Positions 1 to 12,063 are shown, numbered from the stretch's first letter. The stretch: 64,000 nucleotides of DNA from Glutinoglossum americanum (GCA_020080175.1 JAGHQL010000068.1:58280-122279), one strand, 5' to 3'. Notes: generated by a model not told the origin, from the letters alone. Made by a program: numbers and translations.

Positions 1-1490
1 GTAGTACGACAGGAGGGTAGGCCTAATGGTCTTCAATAGTCTATCTAATATGATTATGGTATTGACTGATAAGGTTCTCTTCAGGACCCTCTTCGGCCTT
101 CTATATATACTAATGGCTCTGAGGGACTCACGGTAGGGACCTGCCCGGTTCCCTCTATAGATGCGTACAGACCCCTCGCTATCAGCTATGCTTCCATTGG
201 GAAGTCCTTATGATGCCCATATGGTTCTCTCATCATCATGTTATGGTGGCCACCAGGTAAGGGCCTGGTGGGCTACCAAACAAGTTGAGAAGGAGGGCTA
301 GTCCTGAAGAAGGCCGGCAGAGCATAGGGGGGTCCACCTTATATGTAATACACTAAGCTAGTGACATATGAGGGGGGCCCACAAGGCCCCACCAATGACG
401 TCATCATAGGAACTCCATATGAGAGCACGGCCGGCAAAGAAACCGCACGGGCATCATAGGAACTCTACATGGGAGCACAGCCGGCGGTGAAGGAACTGCA
501 CGGCATTATAGAAACTCTACATAGGAGCATAGCCAGTGGTGAAGGAACCACACGGGTATCATAGAAACTTCATATAGAAGTACAGGCAGCGGCGGAAGAC
601 ATGGCTGGTGATGAGAGAACTACATGGGTATCATAAGGACTTCTCAATAGAAGTATGGCCATTGGCAAGGGGTCTGTACGCATTGTGGGGACAGTATAAG
701 AGTCGGTTGGTAGGAGGATATTTGTTCTTTTTCGAGTCTCGACTGCTAGAAATAGACAAGTTTTGCCAAGACAATAACAAAAAACACATGATCTCAACCT
801 CAACAATTTGCTCCTTTTCGGGTTCAGATATCACCTCCATAGCGTCCATAGAGGGAACCGGGCAGGTCCCTACCCATGGGTCCCTCAGGGCTATTAGTAT
901 ATATAGAAGTCCGAGGAGGGTCCGGAAGGGAACCTTATCGGTCAATACTATAATCACGTTAGATAGACTATTAAGGACTATTAGGCCTACCCTCCTGTCG
1001 TGCCACACGACCGGCCTCCCTTGCTCTATTGTGACCAGCCCTTTAGGGCTAGCTTGGCCTCGATGCCCACGGCACCCAACCTTCGCGGCCCAGCTTATAT
1101 AAGTAGCTGTCACACACCGGCCATACCTTCCGCTGCTGCCCGTACTCTTATGTAAAGTTCCTATGATGTCCGTGCAATTCTTTCGCTGCCAGCCATACTC
1201 CTATATGGAGTTTTTATGATGCTCATGTGGTTCCTTCGCCATTAGCCATGCTCTCATGTGGAGTTCCTATAATATTCATATAGTTTCTTCATCGCCGGCC
1301 GTGCTCCTATATGAAGTTCCTTTATGACATCATTGGTGGGGCCTTGCGGGCCTCCTTCATATGCTACCGGCCTAGTGTATTACGTATAGGATAAACCCCC
1401 TTATACTCCGCTAGCCTTCCTCATGGCTAGCCCTCCTTCTCAACTTGTTTGGTGGCCCACCAGGCCCTTACCTGGTGGCCACCATGACAT
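1..1490. repeat. Complex inverted repeat with embedded ~53-bp tandem repeats
   Basis: Several blocks recur in inverted orientation. 1-165 is the reverse complement of about 852-1010. 155-240 is the reverse complement of about 597-672. 244-300 is the reverse complement of about 1428-1483 with very few differences. The last arm is itself partly palindromic (GGTGGCCACC, CACCAGG/CCTGGTG). Between the arms lie divergent ~53-bp tandem units containing TCATAGGAACTC, on one strand at 400-655 and on the other at 1130-1335. GC is normal here, unlike the AT-rich DNA that follows. No coding potential is credible. It is probably overlapping inverted copies of one non-autonomous repeat; the family is unknown. 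Confidence 0.75.
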
Positions 1491-2229
1491 CTTCATCGTT
1501 ACTTTTAGTATTAGCATTTTTCAAGAAATAGTCCACCTCATCTTGAGTTGTGACCCCATCAGCTATTTTGTGCTCTCTTAGTATAGACGACGAGTAACTT
1601 TTGCTTTGTCTCGCCATTCCGAGCCTTTGTTAGGTTTCTAATATGGTGGCTAGACTGAGGAATGCACTCACTACTCCTTGAGATTATTTACTGAATACTA
1701 TCTCAGTCATACTAATTTCTCTGGCTGGCAACATTTTACTAGTGGCTTGCAAATGAGCCTTCATTGCTTCTAATATAGTAGCAATAGGCTCCTTAGTATA
1801 TTCGGATAAGCTTAATATCATGGTGCATAGAGTCGCAAGGGGCAGAGCTCGCGAGCTTGGACCAATATGCAGTCCGTGCTCGAGCCAAGCTCGCAAGCTC
1901 TTTTTCTGATCAACAGAGTTGACCCTTCAACCTCCATCGGTCAACACACCTCTTGTATATAGTTCATCTAATAGAAGTTACCCGGTGGCCCATATTCATC
2001 TACCTACTTAGCCCACCTGCCTCTGACATCTCGCCGGATCTCCTGCCGAGCCGTAACACTCATTTGAGCTTGAGAACTCATTCACAAGCCTACGAATAAC
2101 CTCCCGAATGACCTCCTTGAGCCTCAAGTACCTGCAGCACCCCTCTAGGACCTGACACTTAACTTTAGCTTTTTCTATAGAGTAAAAAGAAATGCTCTAG
2201 TATCATCCTTCTAACTTCCCAACAGTTAG

Positions 2230-5120
2230 TAGTTGGGTTTTTGTAAAGGGCTATCTGCTAGATTAGTAGCCTCTTTTTGATATTTAATATTGAAATTAAA
2301 AGCAGAGTGCTATTCTGCCTATCTAGCTTGACATCTTGACAATTTCTTTATCGTTATAAAGGCACAAAAATTGGCATGGTCTGTCAGTACTGTAATCAGG
2401 CATCCACTACCCTCCAGGTAGTGGTGCCAATACTTAAAAGCCTTCACAATCACTAATAATTCTTGGTCATAGGTCTTATAGTTGCACTTCATCAGTAATA
2501 TCTTTTATGATCAAAATGCTACCAGATGCCAATAAGTCTGTTTGGTTGAATTTACTGTCGAGTTACTGAGTTGGCTTAGTATAGCTATAATAGCAAATCT
2601 TAAGACATCTGTCTCTAACCTAATAGACTTGTCAGAGTCAAAATGAAGTAATACTGGTACTCATGTAAATGTGTCTTTAAGCCGTACGAATATCAGTCTA
2701 GCATCATCCGTTAAGTGGAACGGTTCTGCCCCTTTCCCATCCTTGCTACTCTTAAGGAAGTTACTAAGGGGGCTGGCGATCTTAGAAAATCGAGCTATAA
2801 ACTGTCAGTAAAAGTCCACAAATCCCAAGAAGACCTGAACTTCCCTATAAGTTGTAGGTTCTAGCTACTCATTCATTGTCTTGACTAGGCCTGACTCTAT
2901 CACTACCTCTTTTAAGCTGATGACATACCTCAGAAAGTCAACTGTTATGACATTAAATTAATACTTAGGTAGCTTAACATATAGACCATATCTTCATAAT
3001 CGTCGGAGTACCTTTGTCATATACTAGTAGTGTGCTTCCGAGTCTTTTGAGTATATCAGAATATTATTCAGGTACACAATACATACTATATCTACTAAGC
3101 CTACCAATACCTTATTAATATAGGCTTGGAATATCGCAGGGGTACTAGCAAGTTCGAATAGCATCACCAGGTACTCAAACTAGCCATATCTAGTACAGAA
3201 TGCTATCTTCTACTCATCACCCTCTTTAATACATATGTGGTGGTAAGCATTCTATAAATCCAACTTAGTATATCTTTTAGCTCTGACCAGGTGATCCATG
3301 ATTTCATTAATAAGAGGTATCAGGTATTGGTTCTTGCGAGTGACCTGGTTTAGACTCTGGTAGTCGATGCAAAGATAAAGTTTATCATCCTTCTTAGATA
3401 TAAAAAGGATGGATACTCTCATAGAGCTAGTGAATTCTCTGATCTACTTCCGCTTTAAGTTGTCATAGAGGTATTCTCATAAAACCTTGAGTTTATATCC
3501 TAACAGGTTATAGATTAGTCTATGAGGAGAGTTACTACTCTCCAGATCAATGGCATACTCTTGGCACCCATGCGGTAGGAGGCGACCTGTATCTACCTCT
3601 GAAAAAATATCCTGAAATTCTTCATACTCTAATAGTAACTCAACTGAAGGGAAGTCCTCTACAGGTAGCAGGAGTATATAGCGGACAGCATACAAGTACC
3701 CAGCTTATGCCACTATGGCCACAAACTTTGTAACTCTTGCTACCTTAGGAGGTACACTTCTCTCAGTATAGTACCAGGTTCCTTCACTCTAGTCGATATC
3801 GGAGTTTTGAGTCTATAGTCATAGGAACTCTAAAATAACTTCATATCCCTTTATATCGATAATATAAAAGTGGTCTTGCTACTCCACGATATGGCCCCAA
3901 CTGTCTATAATAGATATTATAGCATCATGTCCCCCATACATAAGGATTGTATACCTGCCCAGGCTGTAGACTGCCTTCGTACACTCTGCTAACTCACTCT
4001 AGGCAGACTCCTTAACAAATATTTGTAATACAAAGTTAAGTTCTACTCTCGAGTCTATGAGTACTACCATCTTGTATCATGTCCTATCGCCAACCCATAG
4101 CTAAACTATTGTTTAAAGACTTGGAGTTGAGTATGTGGAGAAAGTTGTCATAGCTCTAAAATTTACAGACTTCTGTACTCCCTTGAACGATTCTAGCTGT
4201 GGTGCAGTAAGTTTCTTATAGCATTAACTTATGAAGTATTCTTGCTTACTACAAAAAAAACATTCTCTGCTCTTGCGTTGTCGGTTATGCTCTTCTGATA
4301 TGAGGGTATTACCATCTTAGCATTTCCCCTTTAAAGATTGCTCTCGCTTCTTCCCCTTATTCTGTTGGTGGTCCCTCTTATCGGACCTATCTAACCTTTG
4401 CTTTCTATATATCTTCCCGTCATTCTCCTATCTTGTCACCTGATTGATAGCATTGGGGTCATCTCATAGGTTTACCTTAAACTATGTAGCTAAATTGATT
4501 AGCCCCTGCCATGTAGTCAATATCTTCTGATAATTAGCTAGCACTCGACATAGCTCTAGATTCAATTTAACAAAAAGATGCTGCTGTCGGTATTCATCAA
4601 AGTAGGGCAGCAAGTCTGCCTCAAGGTCATCCATATAACTAATGAATTACTTAATAGTCTGGTTGGGCTACTGCTGCATGTAGTCATAATGATGAAATTG
4701 TGTCGTAGCCCTTGTAATGAAGTCTTAGAGAATATCTATTAATAAAACCTTATGTTCTTCTCAGGTCGGCTGTGGAAGTTCTGAATTGACTTCCCAATGA
4801 ATCTATGCATCTAGCGTCTCACTGCGAAGAAACTGACTTACATAGAAGATCTTATAGTGATCTAGTTTGTATAGAACAAACTGTATTTGAAAAGCGATTT
4901 CGCATCGCTGAATATACTTCTTATACTTATACTGATTTCTACTGTCATAGTCTTCTAGCTTCTCGATCTTGAACCAATATGCTAGCTCAGAGACTTTCTG
5001 ACGCTGTACTGATGACCTTATGTCTTTAAAATCCACTTCCTTGTTGGCTGTTCGCTTGCTTCCAGCCATGCTACCAGTAGCTATACTTCGATCGTCCATA
5101 AGCATCAAGTTATTTAGCAA
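2230..5120 (-). mobile_element. RIP-inactivated Ty3/gypsy retrotransposon remnant (gag-PR-RT-RNaseH)
   Basis: Read on the minus strand, gypsy modules appear in order. A gag-like piece lies at 5120-4803. A zinc-knuckle relic lies near 4250 (CFFC spacing kept, the His now Tyr, a stop before the last Cys). An aspartic-protease relic lies near 4050 (LIDSR where LIDSGA is expected). A pre-RT segment at 3695-3477 has EEFQDIFSE and HGCQEYAIDL. The RT active-site box near 3060-3080 reads YLNNILIYS instead of YLDDILIYS. An RNase H segment near 2510-2240 has TYDQELLVIVKAFK and LTDHAN. No integrase is seen beyond RNase H, so the copy is also truncated. Many stops occur, and the changes are the G-to-A/C-to-T type produced by RIP. 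LTRs could not be assigned. Confidence 0.85.
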
Positions 5121-6017
5121 GCCCTTGGGCAGAAGGAATATTCTCGAGGTATGCTACTGTAGTTGCTCCACCTGCTCTTGTAACTTTCTTACTCATATCT
5201 GCTCTATCAAGGTGGCCCTCTCTTCTTTCAAGACATAGTGTCATTTAGCTAAGGACCTGATTGTATCTGATGGCTGCAAACTACTGATGTTATTCTGAGC
5301 TGTAGAGGATTTGACCACGGATGGATCTTCGATAACTATCTGGTTCATAGATTCTGCTATTAGTTATATAGCCTTTGCACTATTGTCATTCTACTATATC
5401 GATACTGATGGACTACTTCTCATTGGAAATAAAGCAATTAGAACTGTTAGACCCTAACATAAGTTTGATGAGTTGCAGTAACAGTGTGCTAGCATCTACA
5501 TAATTAGTATAACTACTACAGTTAAATGATCAAGTTATATAGTATTATGTCTTCATAGTACAGCTATATAAAGAACTAGAATCTATTGTCATTCAATATA
5601 TAATAGAACTAATTGCTGTATACTAAAAATATCATAAATCTCTTTTTGAGTTTTATGTGTATGTGCAGAAGTATTATCCTTTTAAACAATTGTACCCAGT
5701 CACTCTTTTTTATATTCTGAAACAAATAGAATAAGTTTTTTCATAAGAATAATTCTTTTATATCAGTACTAATCAATACCTCTAGCTTTAGCTATCCAAA
5801 CCAATTTACTAGTTTTTTTAAAAAACTTCCATTTTGAATTTTTGTCAGCTAGTTACCATCTAAGATTTAGACACCGTATAATAGTCTCTAGCTCTCATTA
5901 AGTCTTAAAAATAGGTTTTCGAACAGCATTGATTGCTGTTAATTCAATATCAGCAATTTTTTTTTCTTATACTATTTCTCAAGTCTAAATATGTATTGAA
6001 CCTTTCTTATTATAAGA
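5121..6017. other. AT-rich non-coding DNA between gypsy relic and solo LTR
   Basis: AT-rich sequence with no sustained reading frame, upstream (in the element's own direction) of the gypsy gag relic. It may contain the leader and decayed 5' LTR of that element, but no second LTR copy was found to prove it. Confidence 0.4.
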
Positions 6018-6022
6018 AAAGC

Positions 6023-6454
6023 TGTAAGAACCCTCGATGTCAAAGTGACACGAAGGCACTCCGACATTGAGAGCTCTAGGGAGGTTCAATAACAGTGTGA
6101 TATCGCACCTCGCAGTGACAACGATAGCTAGCCGCCTGGCTTACGTGTAGATAAGACTTAGGTACAGAAGGGCTAATAGGTTGACTTAATAGTTTGAGGA
6201 CAACTACACGTCGGTCTGACTTAGAATGTATAACAGGTGGGATAGACTTGATTCTAGCAGGTAGGAAATATAAAAGACTGATCACTGACCTCCAAGCGGG
6301 AGGCTAGTGGGTCATATATATATACGACAGCAAATGCATAATGGCTGAGAGATTGCATTGCATATAGATAAGATATTGTCAATGTCACGTGAGTTGATTA
6401 CTCAGCCGCGGAGGCTCAGGGGCCTTACCAAGTAACCAACTGCGAGTTATGACA
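6023..6454. mobile_element. Solo LTR with 5-bp target-site duplication
   Basis: The 432-bp segment begins TGTAAGAACC and ends GTTATGACA, i.e. TG...CA termini. It is flanked on both sides by the same pentamer AAAGC (6018-6022 and 6455-6459), the 5-bp duplication left by LTR-element integration. It is visibly more GC-rich than its surroundings and has a TATATATATA stretch near 6315-6325. No internal retroelement genes lie beside it, so it is best read as a solo LTR from recombination between two LTRs. Its family relative to the gypsy relic at 2230-5120 is unknown. Confidence 0.75.
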
Positions 6455-7489
6455 AAAGCAGTCCCAAAACATAAATTTAGATGCTTTTTTCTATCATTTA
6501 TAAATAATAGTATTGTTATAATACTCTTTCTTTGTCTTCTAAACTCAGACCGCTTTACATCGATATCTTAACATAACACTAGTTTCATTTGACCAAATAA
6601 TATTTTTTTTAATTTTTTAGACTCCAATACTTATGCTCTTTACAAAACTTTCATTTAGTTTCACATATAGCTTGCATTAAGTTAGACTTCTATGTAGACT
6701 TAAACTTATTTAATTTATACTTCTACAATATCTTTAAAGTTAATATTTCTAAAATACTAATAAAGAAGCCTATTTCTTTAACTGTCATTTCTTTACCTTT
6801 ATAACTTTTTTATATAATTTCTAAAACCTTAATAGAAGTTTCTTCTATAATTGTTTTAGGTTATCTTAAGTAAGGTACATCAATGAAATATTCATCTTTG
6901 AATACTTTTGTTAATTTGGAGTCATAACCTTTCTAAATAGCAACTTTCTTTATGTGAAAAATTATAGTCTTAGAAAGAGTAGTATATTCTATAATTCTAT
7001 TAACTAGAATACCTTCTTCAAGAACTGCAAGTATCTATATATGAAGAGTAATAAATATTGTATAACTCAGTATTTTTGTATAAGGTAAAGTGTAGTTAGC
7101 GAAATGTTACTTAACTAAATTTTAGTTAAAAGTATTAAGACTTTTAGTATGAGTTTACGTACTCTCCTATCAATTCAAGAATTATAAATTTTTTAGTACT
7201 AAGACTCTTCTGTTGGGTAATTGAGATAGTAAAATCATTATTGATTCTACAAATAACATTCAATGATTCTCCAGTTTAAATAGATATTATAACTAAAAAT
7301 CTCTTTAAATTCATACATATAAGTAATAAGAAAAGTTTTTAATTTAAACTTTGTGATTGCTTTATGTAAGATGGCTGTAAAGGATAAAGATATTGTATTA
7401 TGTTGTAGTAACCATATCTTGAGCTGACCCATCTTACTCTCTAAAGTAGTGCTAGCTAAGTATGAACAATAGAGTTATAGATTTTTATT

Positions 7490-7745
7490 TTTATGAGCTA
7501 AAAGTATATAATAATTATTTCTTAGTCCATGAACTAAAATTTCCTAGTTTATGAACTGGAATTTCCCAGTCTACAAACTAGAAAGTATATATTAACTATT
7601 TTTTGATTTATAAACTGGAATTTTTTAGTTCATAGACTAGGAAATATATATTAACTATTTCCTAGTTCATAGCCTGAAAGTATATAATAATTATTTTCTA
7701 GTTTATAAACTAGAATTTCCTAGTTTATAAACTGGGAAGTGCATA
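7490..7745. repeat. Tandem ~20-bp partly palindromic AT-rich repeats
   Basis: A short unit resembling TTCCTAGTTTATAAACTGGA recurs about ten times, imperfectly and sometimes separated by AAGTATATAATAATTATTT-like spacers. Units are close to self-complementary (CTAGTTTATAAACTAG occurs), so each could form a small hairpin. No protein is encoded. Confidence 0.7.
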
Positions 7746-9879
7746 ATAAAGGTAGCTAGTACTAGCATATCTTATTGATATCCACCTCCCTATTACTATT
7801 TTTTTAAATTATAAAAAATCAACTTTTTCAGATTCTTCTACTTTTAATTTTAGAGATGCTATAAACTCTGTGCCACCTACAAATCTGCTATCCTATAAGT
7901 TGTCTTCAATATCTTGATATTCCTTATGAAGTCTCAAACCTTAGAACATTAGTTATTTATTCATACTATCTCTTTAGAATTTGAAGTTTAATATACTCAA
8001 AATATCATGAAATAGGTTTATTCAAGTACTTAATAAGTTCTTTTTACTTATAAACCTTACTCTCTTTCTCAAATTACTTATACTCGCTTCTTTCCATCTT
8101 TTTATTAAACTTCTATTCCCTACCTAAGTATTCCCAATAAGGTTATCATTAGCCATGTCTCTGATATTCCTTCTTAAAGTGCTACCTCTAGCACTATTAT
8201 TATCTTTGCTATCTGTTGATTCTAATATTTTACTAGATTGACTTTCCATCATAGTTGATATTTCGATAGAGTTTAAATTTATAACTCTCTTAAATAGAAT
8301 TTATAAGTTGAGCTCCTTCACTTCGAAAATCATAAATCGAAGAGTAGTTACCTTTGAACTAGACTGTTACATAAGGTATTACTATAAATATTTTTTTACC
8401 AATGCTGAAAGGTCACTTATATTCAGGTGAATATAGTTGATAGTATATATAATAAGTTCGAAGGATCCAATTAGTAGAGATACTAATCTGATAATTAAAT
8501 TAGTAAGTATAATAGTACTGGTATAGGGACACTTACTGGTAATTACTTATCTCATTAAATATTAGGTTTAAAATCCCAATTCTGAATTCATACATAAAGA
8601 ATATAATGGATTTACTTAGTTTAATTCATCTATTTAAGGACGATGCTATACATCCTACTAGACTAATGATATTCTACTTAACTTTGGTTATAATATCTTG
8701 TCCTTTTTCAACTTTTTTTCAGAAACCTGTTTTTCATATTTTCTTCTCTCTAGTTTGCTCTTCCTCATATTTTTTTGCAATTTGGACACAGTTAAAGTGG
8801 TATTGGATTTGTCAAGTCACATCACCAGTTTCTAACTAGACTATGTTTAAGCTATGTTATATAATTATTTCAAGATTGTTCAAACCTCCTGCTTCATTGT
8901 AACAATCAACATGAAGCTTCTCTATAAGTGTTAAGTTAGAATTCTTCTTGCCATTTTCTAAGAGAAGTTTAATTTGCTTTACCAGTTGGCAAATTGAATT
9001 TGAGCTGGAAATCGCTTAAGTGACCTTTAAGAAGTTATTAGTATTTTCAATATCTACTAGTATTGTAAATAGTCAATTATTAACTTTTTTCATAATAACT
9101 TCAAAAGTTAACATTTGCAACATTTTAACATATTTTAAATACCGCTCGATTTTTATATGTTTGTTGTTACCCACCTCTTCTTTATCATTAATTTTTGCTA
9201 TCTCTTTTAAATCATTATCCTCTAGATGCTTTCATTTTGTTTTTAGGGGCTGCTTTACTTTTATAAACTTAGTAGATCCTGCAGTTTTTCTTTTGTTATT
9301 ATTTTTTCCTTTTTCCTTTGATTCTGTGACTATTGTCCTTGTTTTTGCTGATACTTTCCTTGAATGCCTATCGGAAGCTGTAGTAAGTTCTTTCAGTTAG
9401 TAGTTTTCTTTTACCAGATCTACTAAAATAGCTCTGATACTTTATATTACTGGGTAGTTGATTTTTGTAACTTTCTCAAGCTATTTAAGGAGAGACAAGT
9501 ATTTCTAATAAGCAGTAAAGTTAGTAATATAAATATTTTAGAGATAATATATAGGTACCTCATCTTTACTATCTATAGAATTACTATTAGAGCTTGTCTA
9601 CTTCTTTTGTTGATATGTAGTAGTATTCTCATCATCTTTTCTATGATTATTCTTATCCACTGCATGATGATCTGTATTGGCATTAAGGTTGTTATCGTTC
9701 TCGTCTATTACATAGTAGCACACATTAGCATTTCTATTGTTTTTTGTATAGTAGCTTGTATCTTTATGCTCCATCTTGCTATTATCATAAGGAGTGCTAT
9801 TCATAGCCTTTTATGGTTAAAAGTAAGGAAGAGGAATGTTATGAAAAAGCAGCTACTTGAAGAATAGTAATAAGGAACT

Positions 9880-10490
9880 AAAGAAAATATAAGTAAGTAG
9901 AAAGATCAGAAGGTTTACTAGTTTTAGTGTGGGCATTTTAAAAGTGGATAGTAAGTAGGAAATGAGTAGAATAGGTATTATGAGATTTAGAAAGAAGGTT
10001 ATAGGAAAGAGTAGTATAAAAGTAAGATTTGAGTAAGTAGGATTCAATTTTGAATTAAGACATAACTTTTATAACCTTTAGTTCAAAAAGAATGAAATAT
10101 GATAATACAGAAAATATTACAAACCTTTCTCAATCGAGTATAAATACTAAGAGAACTGGAAGCTAAAAAGTAAAGTAATATATAGTAGAAAAAAGTTAGA
10201 TAGAATAAGTATTGTGAAATTTGAGGGAAAGAATATAGGAGATAATAATATAAAAGTAAAGTTTAGATAAGTTGGGCTTAATTCCAAAGATATATGAGAG
10301 ACAGGAAACTGAGGTGCAACTAGTATGGCCTTCAACTCATAAGAAATGAAGTGTAATGATATGAAAGATATTATAAACTTCTTTCAATCAAGAGCATTTA
10401 TCAGTCACTAGTGAAAATCACAAACACTAATAGAACCAGAAGCTAAAAAGTAAAGCAATGTATAGTAAAAAGATTATTGCAAGATACAAG
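9880..10490. repeat. About 2.5 copies of a ~240-250-bp direct repeat
   Basis: Diverged blocks repeat with a period of roughly 235-250 bp. GAATGAAATATGATAATACA at about 10091 matches a diverged copy at about 10342, and the AGAACTGGAAGCTAAAAAGT block near 10150 matches one near 10433. Differences are mostly G/A and C/T, as in RIP-mutated duplicates. Confidence 0.65.
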
Positions 10491-10559
10491 AGATACAAAA
10501 GAAAGTATATATATTTTTGAAGTCTACTGTTGGAAAATTTGTGAATTGAGTTTAATTAT

Positions 10560-11025
10560 GGGCGATGGGTAGATGATATAGACGACGATGCTGGGATTTC
10601 AAAGATCAACTCTTGTCAGAACGGATTTCTGCTTCAGTCGACTGTCCACAAAGCATTCGATCAGTACCTTCTTTCTGTGAATCCTGATGTACGCATGTCT
10701 GCTATATCAATCGAACACCTGTACTGACTGCTGGTTAAAGGATAACTACAAGATCACAGCCTTTGATATGGATAACTTTGGTTTCGATGGGCGAGTTCTC
10801 GACCCAGTGTGTCTTAATCCAGAAGATCCTCACCGTGTGTCCGATCAGCTTCTTAGGTGGCACTTTCGCCAATCCGTCCTCGCGAATATGAGAGGTGCAG
10901 GAGAGCCAATTTTCGAGTACGATTTCCCGCCGGGAACTGATATGATGAAGGAAATTCGCGAGGGGCCATATGCGCAGGAAAGGTTTGAAAAAGAGCTCGC
11001 CGTTAGGTTTCGAGAGACGGTCTAA
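10560..11025 (+). pseudogene. C-terminal fragment of a fungal HNH-nuclease-domain protein
   Basis: The first frame reads DDDAGISKINSCQNGF then HKAFDQYLLSVNPD, the end of the HNH module of a common fungal family. A 52-nt intron at 10689-10740 (GTACGC donor, CTGAC branch, AAAG acceptor) restores phase into DNYKITAFDMDNFGFDGR. The fragment ends with the family tail DFPPGTDMMKEI and stop at 11023-11025. The N-terminal part is missing: upstream of about 10550 the frame runs into AT-rich repeat DNA with a stop at 10542. The surviving part has no lesions and keeps its intron, so the truncation is probably recent compared with the neighbouring RIP block. Domain identity is from remembered family motifs. 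Confidence 0.7.
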
Positions 11026-11362
11026 CGAGGAGCTCGTTTGTATCTCCCCTAAAGTCTAGATAGAATACTGTGAGTGTTCCCCTAATTCTATCGGCATGCT
11101 TGCTATATGTTTACGAGACAGTTGTATCTAAAAGTGAACCAGTTCGAGCGCTGGAAAGAGTATATGATGGCTTTGCTAGAGACTCGCTTTAGTCTAGTAA
11201 ACTCCTCTTCGTGTCGTGTTACCGTAAACTAGCAGTCGGCCACCTCGCGACCGCGAGGTGTTGGGGTGGGGTCACGTGCACGAAAGGGGCAAAACGGAGA
11301 TCGTAGCTGTAAAATTCTATGTAAACGTTCGAATTGATCTATATACTCTACATACAGCCATT
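11026..11362. other. Intergenic region upstream of the DUF3716-like gene
   Basis: About 340 bp without a credible gene. It contains GTCACGTGCACG at about 11270, a CACGTG E-box-like palindrome, within 100 bp of the next start codon. Confidence 0.4.
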
Positions 11363-12063
11363 ATGCCAACCCGCGCGACCTCTATGCCGCCTACCAGTGC
11401 TACTGCCACCGCCAGCACCAACAATGCGCCCCCTACTGCGCCCATCGTTGCTGTCCCTGTCTCCGAAGCCTCCAACAGCGCCCGCAGTGCTGCGACGGCC
11501 TCCGCAGCCGGCACCGCAGCTCTCGACCTGCCTGCGTTACAGGCTGAAAGCCCTCGTGCGCTTGCTGCACGCGCCGAGCAGCTTCCAGAGAAGGCCTCGG
11601 CAGCACTCCAAGCCCTCGCAAGGCTGCCCAGGGCCCGGGGGGTCAATCTCAGGGCTGGCCGGGATATTGTATGGGACCGAATGGTCAATCAGGAGGCCGT
11701 TCTGGGCTATACCCGGGGTCAGGAGCCGGCCCAGGCCTGTGCTTCCTGCAAGAGGCAGGCTGGGCCCTTTGTAAAGTGTGTGGTGGTACAGGGAAAGCTA
11801 GCTGGGGCCTGTACCAACTGCCACTATGGTAGTGGGAGCTGCAGATGCAGTTTTCGTAAGTATTTCCCTATTGTTAGCTTCATTTCTAACTGTTTATAGG
11901 CCAAAACACACCTGCAAGCTCTGTAACGGAGCTAAAACGGACTTCTAAACGGAATATGGGCCAGCGCAAGGCTGTTATGAAGCCTAATCGGATGCAATTG
12001 CTTCGTAAAAGGGCAAAACTGTACTGTAAGCTAGCAGAGACATATCCCACACACTTGGTATAG
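11363..12063 (+). CDS. DUF3716-like Cys-rich protein, two exons
   Basis: Predicted CDS join(11363..11855,11900..12063), 218 aa. The start is the ATG of MPTRATS; an in-frame ATG at 11258 exists but lies in promoter-like sequence. The N-terminal half is Ala/Ser/Thr/Pro-rich and likely disordered. The C-terminal half has CASCKRQAGPFVKC and GACTNCHYGSGSCRC, a Cys-x2-Cys / Cys-x2-Cys arrangement matching my memory of the fungal DUF3716 domain. The 44-nt intron has a GTAAGT donor and TCTAAC branch, and splits the CSF/RQ sequence. A short basic tail (SKRNMGQRKAV...) follows. The function of DUF3716 is unknown; zinc or nucleic-acid binding is only inferred. Such genes are typical of variable fungal regions, which fits the setting beside repeats. 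Confidence 0.7.

Larger units (their letters stand above)
6460..10550. other. AT-rich RIP-type block without genes
   Basis: About 4 kb of strongly AT-rich sequence, dense in TA steps, with stops in all frames. Short open frames (for example near 7247-7432, 9020-9400 and 9607-9867) are low-complexity and look like chance frames in AT-rich DNA. The block presumably consists of transposons degraded beyond recognition. It holds two tandem-repeat arrays listed separately. It ends sharply at about 10550, where ordinary coding composition resumes. Confidence 0.7.

Noticed and set aside
400-660. CRISPR-like regular repeats
   Set aside because: Units are contiguous, diverged tandem repeats without unique spacers, in a eukaryotic repeat region.
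9020-9400. 126-aa plus-strand frame in AT-rich DNA
   Set aside because: Phe/Leu/Ser-rich chance frame in RIP-type sequence; no conserved motif.
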